Part shown: one piece after another, positions 44,549 to 64,000 of the stretch
How the letters are laid out: each line of letters starts with the position of its first letter
Numbering within the stretch: the stretch's first letter is position 1
DNA from: Eopsaltria australis
Taxonomy: Eukaryota; Chordata; Aves; Passeriformes; Petroicidae
Length of the DNA stretch: 64,000 nt
Reading direction: 5' to 3'
NCBI GenBank assembly: GCA_034509425.1
Contig: JAVTVJ010001836.1
Span: forward strand, 203,923 to 267,922
The notes under the pieces: generated by a model
Database searches by the model: none
Seen by the model: only the letters and a program-made list of their open reading frames with translations
What the model was told of the DNA's origin: nothing
Translations under genes and position numbers: made by a program

Positions 44549-44740
44549 GGCGGGGGTCCCGAGCCGCCCCCTGCTCGCTCCGCTCCGCCGAGCCAAGATG
44601 GCGGCGCAGGAAAACCTCCGCCGGCCTCACGGCCCCGCCGGCGCGGGGGCGGGGCCAGCGCCACGCCGGGCTCCTATTGGTTCAACCGGGGGGCGGGGGG
44701 AGGGACGCGGGGAGACGCGGCTCTACTATTGGTCCGAACG
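44549..44740 (-). promoter_or_regulatory. ARNT CpG-island promoter with YY1 and CCAAT motifs
   Basis: CpG-dense region upstream of the ARNT ATG. A YY1-type AAGATGGCGGC lies at 44595-44605 (plus-strand reading). Two CCAAT boxes on the ARNT strand (ATTGG on plus) lie at 44676-44680 and 44728-44732. A GC box (GGGGGCGGGGCC) lies near 44646-44657. No TATA box. Typical housekeeping layout. Confidence 0.65.
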
Positions 44741-44869
44741 GGGAGCTGGGGGCGAGGACAGTGGAGAGACACGCCCAGGGGGCGGAGCGAACGAGGCTTT
44801 GCCCCGCCCCCTACGGGAGAGGGGCTTGAGGGGGCGGGGCCATTGTGGGTGGTGTTGGTGACGTCACGA

Positions 44870-45182
44870 AACGTCGGGATCGGGAATTGGGACCGGGATC
44901 GGGATCGGGGATTGGGATCGGGAATCGGGAATTGGGATCGGGAATCGGGATCGGGAATTGGGAGCGGGATCGGGATCGGGAATTGGGATCGGGATCGGGA
45001 CCGGGATCGGGAATTGGGATCGGGATCGGGAATTGGGATCGGGATCGGGAATTGGGATCGGGATCGGGAATTGGGATCGGGATCAGGATCGGGATCGGGG
45101 ATCGGGACCGGGGATCGGGAATTGGGATCGGGATTGGGAATTGGGATCGGGAATTGGGATTTGGGATTTGGGTCGAGATTGG
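44870..45182 (+). repeat. GGGATC/GGGAATT array, strong G-quadruplex potential
   Basis: About 300 bp composed almost entirely of GGGATC and GGGAATT blocks with minor GGGACC variants, so GGG runs recur every 6-7 bases on the plus strand. It sits about 320 bp upstream of the ARNT start codon. Confidence 0.92.
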
Positions 45183-45950
45183 GGTTAGGCTGGGGTTCTA
45201 AAACCCACGGAATGAAGATTCGGATTCAGACTGGACACTTGGTTTGGGTCGGAACTGGGACTGGGATTAGGATTGGAACAGGTCCTTGAGTCAGGACTGG
45301 GATTTGGAGCCACCAACAGGACCCCAAAACTCATCCTTTCCCGACAGATCTCTGGAAACGCCTTCAGCCCAACTCATGGGTGTCCGAGTTCCACTGTCTT
45401 CCCAAAGCGATCATTTTTTCTCTTGGAAGGGGAAAATGAAGGAACCTGACGGAGATTTTTGGCATTCTTTGGGGTTTCTGGGGTTTTCACGGGGCTGCCT
45501 CGCAGGATCCACGTGGGCAGCCCGGTTCCGTGCGATTTCCAAGAGTTCATCCCAGTCCATTCCAACACAAACCAAAGAACCCCCCTGAAATCCTCTCACA
45601 CCTTGGGATCAACCCCCCTCAACGCCTCCCCACCCCCCAAGTCACCCGAGAAGGGACCCCGAGCCCGGTGCCGGGGGAGCAGGGGGTGTGGGGTGGGAAT
45701 TGGATCCCGGGGCCGCGTGAAAGGCGATGCCGCTCATTCCTGCAGGATTGATGAGCCGGGAGCCGGGGCGCGGAGCCAGCGCGGCCGCGGGGAGCTGAGC
45801 GAGGCGAGGAAGGCACCCAGGGACACCTCTGCCCCTTCTTTGGCTGCTTTTGATCCCTCAAGCCCAAGAATCCCCCCCGGTTCCGACCCCTCAGGGATGA
45901 CAGCGGGAGTTGAGCGCTGGGGACACGCGCTGGAGGATCCTGGAGCGGGG
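45183..45950. other. Non-repetitive interval between ARNT and CTXND2
   Basis: No gene recognised. A GC-rich stretch at 45640-45800 could hold an upstream CTXND2 exon or promoter, but no splice site could be paired with confidence. Confidence 0.4.
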
Positions 45951-46404
45951 AGAGACACCTGAGAGCACCTGGAACCGGGAGAGAGACACCTGAGAGCACC
46001 TGGAGCCAGGAGAGAGACACCTGAGAGCACCTGGAGCCAGGAGAGAGACACCTGAGAGCACCTGGAGCCAGGAGAGACACCTGAGAGCACCTGGAGCCGG
46101 GAGAGAGACACCTGAGGGTCCCTGGAGCTGGGAAAGAGGCACCTGAGGGTCCCTGGAGCTGGGAAAGAGGCACCTGAGAGCACCTGGAGCTGGGAAAGAG
46201 GCATTTGAGAGCACCTGGAACCGGGAGAGAGACACCTGAGGGGACTCTGGAGCTCGGAAAGAGGCACCTAAGAGCACCTGGAGCCGGGAGAGAGACACCT
46301 GAGGGTCCCTGGAGGTGTGACAGAGGCACCTGAGGGTCCCTGGAGGTGTGACAGAGGCAGCTGAGGGTCCCTGGAGGTGTGACAGAGGCAGCTGAGGGTC
46401 CCTG
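45951..46404 (+). repeat. 31-bp minisatellite abutting the CTXND2 start codon
   Basis: About 14 copies of a 31-bp unit containing GAGAGCACCTGGAGCC and AGGAGAGAGACACCT. The last copies drift to CTGGAGGTGTGACAGAGGCA and GCTGAGGGTCCCTG, ending one base before the ATG at 46406. Confidence 0.9.
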
Positions 46405-46405
46405 C

Positions 46406-46579
46406 ATGGAGACCCCCACGCTGCCCCCCGGGCCGGACGTGGACAGAGCCGTGGCCACGCTGTTCGTGGCGCTGCTGGGGCTCTTCCTGCTGGCCGTGAC
46501 CGTGCGCTGTGCCCGGCTGGTGGCGGATCCCTACAGCGCCATCCCCACCTCCACCTGGGAGGAGGAGCCCATCAACTGA
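46406..46579 (+). CDS. CTXND2: CTXND2-like cortexin-domain small membrane protein
   Basis: A single-exon frame of 57 codons plus stop. After an acidic N terminus (METPTLPPGPDVDRA) there is one hydrophobic helix (about residues 17-33, VATLFVALLGLFLLAVTV). The cortexin signature follows: RCARLVADPYSAIPTSTWEEE. The family is short single-pass proteins with the conserved RCxxxxxDPYxxxPxSxW motif; function is poorly known. The protein also resembles CTXND1, but position between ARNT and SETDB1 matches the human CTXND2 locus. The start chosen is the ATG giving the family-like N terminus; the frame is open 27 bases further upstream but that is repeat sequence. Confidence 0.88.
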   Translation: METPTLPPGPDVDRAVATLFVALLGLFLLAVTVRCARLVADPYSAIPTSTWEEEPIN

Positions 46580-46724
46580 CCCCAACACCCGATCCCCAAA
46601 ACCCCCCCAAACCCCCCAAACCCCCAAACCCCTCGGGTGCTTCACCCAGCCCCACCAGCCCCGTCACCTCGGAGCTGCGGGTACCCCCAGCACCCCCATC
46701 CTGCCCGGGTCCCCCTTCCTCCAG

Positions 46725-47115
46725 GATCCCCATTGCCCCCCAGGATCCCCCATTGCCCCCCAGGATCCCCCATTGCCCCCAGGATCCCCATTGCCCCCAG
46801 GACCCCCCATTGCCCCCCAGGATCCCCATTGCCCCCCAGGGTCCCCCATTGCCCCCATTGCCCCCGCAGCAGGATCCACCCCATTTGCCAGTTCCATTGC
46901 ACCTTGACAGGTATACCCCATTGCCCCCAGGTATCCCGCATTGCCGCCCCAGGACCCCCAATTGCCCTCCATTGCCCGCCAGTAGGATCCCGCATTGCCC
47001 CCAGGCTCCCATTTGCCTTCCAGGATCCCCCATTGCCCCCGGAGGACCCCTCCCATTGCCCCCATTGCCCGCAGGACCGCCCGTTGTCCGCTAGGATCCC
47101 CATTGCCCCCATGCC
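46725..47115 (+). repeat. Minisatellite 3' of CTXND2
   Basis: Units of about 18-20 bp around GGATCCCCCATTGCCCCCCA. Well conserved at 46725-46860 and decayed to 47115. Confidence 0.88.
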
Positions 47116-47220
47116 CCCCCATCCTGCCGGGTTCCCCTCCTCCCGGGACCGAACCGCGCCTTTCCCGGGGTTCGCAATCCCCCCGGTTGTTGTGTCTGCG
47201 GGCACGGCGGGGGGCATATA

Positions 47221-47235
47221 GCGCCCCCTGCTCCC
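47221..47235 (-). promoter_or_regulatory. Candidate CTCF site, minus orientation
   Basis: GCGCCCCCTGCT on plus is the reverse complement of the CTCF core AGCAGGGGGCGC. Motif match only. Confidence 0.5.
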
Positions 47236-47247
47236 GGGACAAGCGGG

Positions 47248-47352
47248 ATTCATTCCCGGTTCCAGCGGGGTTTATTCCCGGTTCCAGCGGGATTCATTCC
47301 CGGTTCCAGCGGGGTCTATTCCCGGTTCCAGCGGGGTCTATTCCCCATTCCA
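47248..47352 (+). repeat. 22-bp tandem repeat upstream of SETDB1
   Basis: About 4.5 copies of TTCATTCCCGGTTCCAGCGG plus two bases, with T/C variants, between the two candidate CTCF motifs. Confidence 0.88.
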
Positions 47353-47401
47353 GACGCAGTAATTCCCGAATTTCGGGGGTTTATCCCCGGTCCCACTCCC
47401 T

Positions 47402-47511
47402 CCGCCAGGGGGCAGCAGCGCGGGCGGCGCGCGCAGGAAGTGACGTCACGCGGCGTCCCGGGGAGCGCGCCCGGCTCCGCTCCGGAACCGCGGCAGCGGC
47501 GGCGACAGCGG
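47402..47511 (+). promoter_or_regulatory. SETDB1 promoter and non-coding exon 1 (CTCF, ETS-CRE)
   Basis: CCGCCAGGGGGCAGCAG at 47402-47418 matches the CTCF consensus. CAGGAAGTGACGTCAC at 47435-47450 is a composite ETS-CRE element seen in many housekeeping promoters. The non-coding exon 1 must begin shortly after and ends at a donor at 47511/47512 (GCGG|GTGAGG). No TATA box. Confidence 0.6.
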
Positions 47512-48250
47512 GTGAGGGACGGGAGAGAGAACCCGGGACTGAGGGGAACCGGGGCACCGGGTGAGGGACGGGAGAGAGAACCCGGGACTGAGGGGAACCG
47601 GGGCAACCGGGTGAGGGACGGGAGAGAGAACTCGGGACTGAGGGGAACCGGGGCACCGGGTGAGGGACGGGAGAGAGAACCCGGGACTGAGGGACGGGAG
47701 AGAGAACCCGGGACTGAGGGACTGAGAGAGCCCGGGATTGAGGGGAACCGGGGCACCGGGTGAGGGACGGGAGAGAGAACCCGGGACTGAGGGGAACCGG
47801 GGCACCGGGTGAGGGACGGGAGAGAGAACCCGGGACTGAGGGGAACCGGGGCACCGGGTGAGGGACGGGAGAGAGAACCCGGGACTGAGGGACGGGAGAG
47901 AGAACCCGGGACTGAGGGACTGAGAGAGCCCGGGATTGAGGGGAACCGGGGCACCGGGTGAGGGACGGGAGAGAGCCCGGGACTGAGGGGAACCGGGGCA
48001 CCGGAGGACGGGAGAGGAAAACCAGGACTGTGAGGGACGGGAGAACCCAGAAGGGACAGTGAGGGAGAACCAGGACTGAGAACCAGGAGCCTGGTGAGGG
48101 ACAGGAGAACCAGGGACTGGGAACGAGGCACCGGAGCAGGGGCGGGAGAGAACCCAGGACTGAGGAACCAGGGCACCCAGGTGAGGACAGGAGAAACCAG
48201 GGACTGGGGAACAGGCACCGGGTGAGGAGCAGGAGAACCCAAGACTGGGG
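47511..48250 (+). repeat. Splice-donor minisatellite in SETDB1 intron 1
   Basis: Units of about 49 bp (GTGAGGGACGGGAGAGAGAA followed by CCCGGGACTGAGGGGAACC and GGGGCACCGG), about 8 clean copies to 48000 and decayed copies to about 48250. It starts exactly at the exon 1 donor; CCGG|GTGAGGG recurs in every clean unit. Confidence 0.92.
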
Positions 48251-48626
48251 AGCAGGGGCACCCGGGCTGTGAGGGGCAGGAGGGCCAGGGACTGAGGGGC
48301 GGAGCTACAGGGACAGAGAGAGAAGAACTTGGACTGAGAGAGCCAGGACTGAGGTGGAGACTGAGAGAACCCCGCTGACACAGGGACAGGTGAGGACAAG
48401 GCAGGGCTGAGAGAACAGCCTGGGAGGCGCCTGAAGTGGGGGCAGGAGGCGTGAGAGTTGGGTGTGTGCAGTACAGGGACCAGGAGGAGCTGCTGTGAGG
48501 GGACATTGAGGCAGGGTAGGATGAGGGGAAGGTGGCAGAGGGTGGGGGAGCTCCCGTGACTTCCCTCCCTTCCCTCCCTTGCCCACCTGCCCTTCCTGCC
48601 CTCACCTGTTGTACCCTCAGGCAGAG

Positions 48627-61020
<12,394 letters not shown>

Positions 61021-61485
61021 GCCCCTGCCCCAGCACATCCCCCTCTGCAGACGCCTGGTGCTCGCTTCCCTCAGTGAGGGTGAAGCTCCTCTGACTCTCA
61101 GCTCTCCCACTCGCCTGGAAAATCCCAGATGGACATGGAGCAGGAACAGACTCTGCCTGTGCTGATTCCCAGCCCCTGGGCTCCCGTTATCCCTCAAGGA
61201 AGGAGCTTTTCCTGTTCCCTTCCAGCTTTCCATCAGATTGAAGGCACAAACCTCCTTTTTCCAGCAGCAAGCATTTCCCCAGTATTCCCAGGAAGTGCTT
61301 CCCAGTTGGGACTGAGGCCTTGAAAGTGGGAGGGAGGATGGTGGAAAGAATCCCTGGAAGACTGGACCAATCAGGATTTATAGAACTTAAGTAGGAAAGG
61401 ACAAAGTATCTGTCGTCACCTGGTAGCTGTTGTAAAGAATCTTTTAGTTGCTAAAAAGCAATAAAAGTGTGTTTTTTTCTATTAA
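61021..61485 (+). other. SETDB1: SETDB1 3' UTR with AATAAA at 61460-61465
   Basis: A canonical signal lies about 440 bases after the stop, followed by a T/GT-rich element (GTGTGTTTTTTT), so cleavage is expected near 61485. Confidence 0.85.
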
Positions 61486-61489
61486 AAAC

Positions 61490-62480
61490 AACCTACCCTG
61501 ATCTTGAGACACAACAAAAGCCCTGAGAGAGCAGGGCTGAACCACTGCCACCATCCTTGTTTCCGTGGGGTTTGCAGGAAAAATGCCAGAGGCGGATGGG
61601 CCCAGGCACGGGGATGAGGAGCTCCCACATTCTCACCTTTCCTTCACCTTTCCTCAAAACAAACACTCCTTACACCCTCCAGTCGGGAAAATCACAGAGA
61701 CACGGGCTGGAATTCTCTTGAGGAAGCAGATCCGAAGCCTCTCCCCATCTCCAGCCCTCCCAGAATGTCACTGCAGTGGCAGCTGGGACAGCCCCAGGCT
61801 GGCTCCAGGCACGGGAGGGAGGAAGCGGTGCCAGCCCCGTCCCTGCTGGACACGGATCCACCTGGAAAATCACCTGGAGAATCTCCAGGGCCTGGCAGGC
61901 ACACACAGCCCAGGCCTGGGGTTCTGTTTGGGGGGAAGCAGGGAGGGCACCAGGACAGATCCCAAGGGTTCCAAGAACCACCCTGGAGCTGGATGGAAGA
62001 GGTGAAGTTTTCCAAACTGGGATCAAACCTCCCATTATTGACACGGAAAACCCCAGTCTGGGGGTGGAGGAGCCAATTCCAACCATCCCAGCCCCCAAAA
62101 GCAGCAGCAGCCCACGCAGCTCTGCACAGGGGAGCCTTCTTGGGCTCTTTCCTGCTAAATAACATTTTTTTTCTTCGTAAAATAAAACCTTTCTGGGGCC
62201 TCCTGGAGCTCCAGTTCCATCCCAAGCGTGCACCTGAATGGAGGCTTTGTCGTCCCAGCAGGGCTGCAGCTCCTCAGGGAACCCAAACCCACGTCCCAGC
62301 CTGGCCTCGAAGACTTGGAGAACTTTTAGGAGAAAAAAAAACAAAAATAAAAACCATCAAAAACCTCAACTCTGCCCATTTTTAGCACTGCCACAAGGAT
62401 CTATGCCAAAATAACCCCCTGCCCTTTGTGGCCTTTGTGCCACTCACAGAATATGCCCAAATCCTGTGGTTTTTTTTACC
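61490..62480. other. SETDB1-CERS2 tail-to-tail intergenic interval
   Basis: No coding sequence or clear repeat recognised. Plus-strand AATAAA hexamers at about 62180 and 62344 lie outside any predicted plus-strand transcript. Confidence 0.5.
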
Positions 62481-62484
62481 CAAG

Positions 62485-62545
62485 TTTATTAGTTTTTTAA
62501 CTTTTAATATATTTAACCTTTTATTTATTTATTTATTTATTTTAA
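62485..62545 (-). promoter_or_regulatory. CERS2: CERS2 polyadenylation signals (minus strand)
   Basis: TTTATT on plus (AATAAA on minus) at 62485-62490 and in a TTTA tetranucleotide run at about 62519-62541. Either can terminate the CERS2 transcript, giving a 3' UTR of about 600-800 bases. Confidence 0.65.
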
Positions 62546-63141
62546 AAAACAAGAACAACAAAACACGTTTTGGTCTGACATTGGTTAATGGTCCTTTTTC
62601 CCCCCCACCCCTCCGTGCTGGGAGGTCTCGCGGCATCCCGGGGGATGCGGGAGACAGAGCCAAGCCCGGCTCCTTCTGTCTTCCAAATAAATAGAAAGAA
62701 AAGGAAAAAAAAAAAAAAAAAACTAGGAAAAATCAGTTGGAAATTTGTCCTGTTACAGCTGGGAGAGGCCACGGAGAGGGAGCGACTCAAAATCCATTTA
62801 CCGAAGAGAAATGAGAGGATTAAACTCTGTGAGACACAAGGAGTGACTCAGCCCCGCAGCTTCCATAGTGTCATCCCATCATTTAGGCACTGAAACACCC
62901 AGGAATTCCCTGCTCCTCCCTCCCAGGTCGGCGGAGCAGGGCTGGAGCCGGCTGGAAAAGCCGGACACAGCTCAGGGAAAGGGGCTCTTCCCCTCCCCCC
63001 GGCGAAGGAATGGTTGGGAAAGTCGGAATCACAGAGCCCGGCGAGGGGCCCGGGCCCTTGGCCAGAGCCGATCCCGGGGGCTGCGGGGCGGGAGGAGCCG
63101 CCCCGGCGGGGTCCCCGCCGCTCCCGGGGAACCGCAGTGGA

Positions 63142-63807
63142 TTAAGGCAGCAGGTGAGAGGTGGAAGGGCACCAGCGGTGAGTGTGAGGCAGAGCTGCGG
63201 CCCCGCTCCGGAGGGGCCGGGCCCGGCGGGCGCTCCGGGTCCCGGTGAGGAGCGGCCGAGGGGCCGGGCCGCAGGCGGAGGAGGCGGCAGCTCTCGGGTG
63301 CGGGGCGCTCAGTCGGTTTTGCGGTGGTTGTTGTTTGTTGTTGAGGACGGGGTGGCCGTTGGAGAGGGGCCCGTTCTTGGCCGCCTCCTCCTCCTCCTCA
63401 GAGTTGTCCGTCTCCTCACGGTCACTGCGCTCGTCCTCCACCACCTGCGGGCACAGGGACGGGGGGTTCAGCCAGCAGCCCCCCCGTTCTCCTGCCGTGC
63501 CTCAGTTTCCCCACGGCAGCCACGGCAGCTTCTCCCCCCCGAGGGCTCTCCGGGAGCCAAGGGCACTCGGGATTCAGGATCTGGGGGTGTCCCCTGCAAA
63601 GCCCCATCCCCCTTCCCCCCGTGGTGTCCCCGAGGGCCCAGGTCCCCTCTCACCTTTCCAGTTATGAACTTCTGGGCCATGCGGATGATGAGGTAGGCCC
63701 AGAAGATGTGCAGCGACTGCAGCACCACCATCATGAAGTTGAAGAAGTAGTAGCCGAAGAAGGCGGGGTAGAGATCGAGCGGGTAGAACACGGTGCAGTG
63801 CATGATC
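63142..63807 (-). CDS. CERS2: CERS2, ceramide synthase 2, last two exons (5' partial, altered C terminus)
   Basis: Exon 63807-63654 encodes the last membrane helices of the TLC domain (FFGYYFFNFMMVVLQSLHIF, WAYLIIRMAQKFITGK). The final exon starts at 63444 and encodes the cytosolic acidic tail VVEDERSDREETDNSEEEEE and NGPLSNGHPVLNN. CERS2 is an ER enzyme making very-long-chain (C22-C24) ceramides. Upstream exons with the Lag1p catalytic His motif lie right of the window. After NGHPVLNN the open frame diverges from the mammalian ending and runs to 63142. The +1 frame instead gives NHRKTD and a stop at 63309-63311, matching the mammalian NHRKND. The true stop is therefore uncertain. CERS2 rather than another CERS is supported by the tail sequence and position next to SETDB1. 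Confidence 0.92.
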
Positions 63808-63819
63808 CTGCCGGGAGAG

Positions 63820-64000
63820 CCCCGCCCGTCACCCCCGGGAGCCCCGGCCCGGCCCCCGGAGCCCCGGCCCGGCCCCCCGGAGCCCCGGCCCGGCCCCCGG
63901 AGCCCCGGCCCGGCCCCCCGGAGCCCCGGCCCGGCCCCCGGAGCCCCGGCCCGGCCCCCCGGGAGCCGCAGCCCGGCCCCCCGAGCCCCGGCCCGGCCCC
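63820..64000 (+). repeat. GC-only minisatellite in CERS2 intron (truncated by window)
   Basis: Units of 20-21 bp, AGCCCCGGCCCGGCCCCCGG with C-run length variants, about eight copies to the window edge. On the CERS2 strand it is G-rich and lies immediately before the acceptor at 63808. Confidence 0.9.

Noticed and set aside
44729..45289. Plus-strand frame translating as Gly/Ile/Asp/Arg repeats
   Set aside because: Translation of the GGGATC/GGGAATT array, open in several frames because the units lack stops.
46572..47253. Gly/Trp-rich minus-strand and Pro-rich plus-strand frames downstream of CTXND2
   Set aside because: Both are readings of the GGATCCCCCATTGCC minisatellite.
62160..62350. Plus-strand AATAAA motifs as an alternative SETDB1 polyA site
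   Set aside because: The signal at 61460 with a downstream GT/T-rich element is sufficient; the later hexamers are isolated in A-rich DNA.

Overview
This is vertebrate nuclear DNA, most likely from a bird and probably a gene-dense, GC-rich microchromosome. Evidence: intron-split genes with GT-AG junctions, very short introns, many minisatellites, and several CR1 LINE 3'-end fragments (CR1 is the dominant avian/reptilian retroelement). Gene order matches the human 1q21 neighbourhood (RPRD2-TARS2-ECM1 ... CTSK-ARNT-CTXND2-SETDB1-CERS2). The species cannot be named from sequence alone.

Layout: 1-9.2 kb, RPRD2 (+), first exon(s) outside the window. 10.0-15.8 kb, TARS2 (+), complete, 18 exons. 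16.7-20.0 kb, ECM1 (+), complete, 7 exons. 20.9-23.1 kb, CTSK (-), complete, with a recognisable osteoclast-type promoter. 23.1-26.3 kb, no coding sequence. 26.3-44.6 kb, ARNT (-), all 22 exons. 46.4 kb, CTXND2 (+), a 57-codon single-exon reading frame. 47.4-61.5 kb, SETDB1 (+), 22 exons. 62.5-64.0 kb, the last two exons of CERS2 (-), running off the right edge. Exons were built by hand from splice sites, codon phase and recalled human family members. Summed exon lengths stay in frame from start to stop for every complete gene, except one ambiguous SETDB1 donor.

The genes do not form a pathway. They are a conserved syntenic cluster: RNA polymerase II CTD binding (RPRD2), mitochondrial threonyl-tRNA synthesis (TARS2), matrix protein (ECM1), bone collagen protease (CTSK), bHLH-PAS partner of AHR/HIF (ARNT), small membrane protein (CTXND2), H3K9 methyltransferase (SETDB1) and ceramide synthase (CERS2).

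Two observations stand out. (1) In four introns (TARS2 intron 1, ARNT intron 17, SETDB1 introns 1 and 8) a minisatellite begins at the authentic 5' splice site, and the exon-intron junction is part of the repeat unit, so each intron carries an array of extra donor-like sites. (2) The TARS2 editing domain has lost four of the five residues expected in its active site, while its aminoacylation zinc ligands are intact. A +1 frame change at the CERS2 C terminus, an odd SETDB1 donor and the absence of the usual ECM1-CTSK intervening genes are also worth checking.
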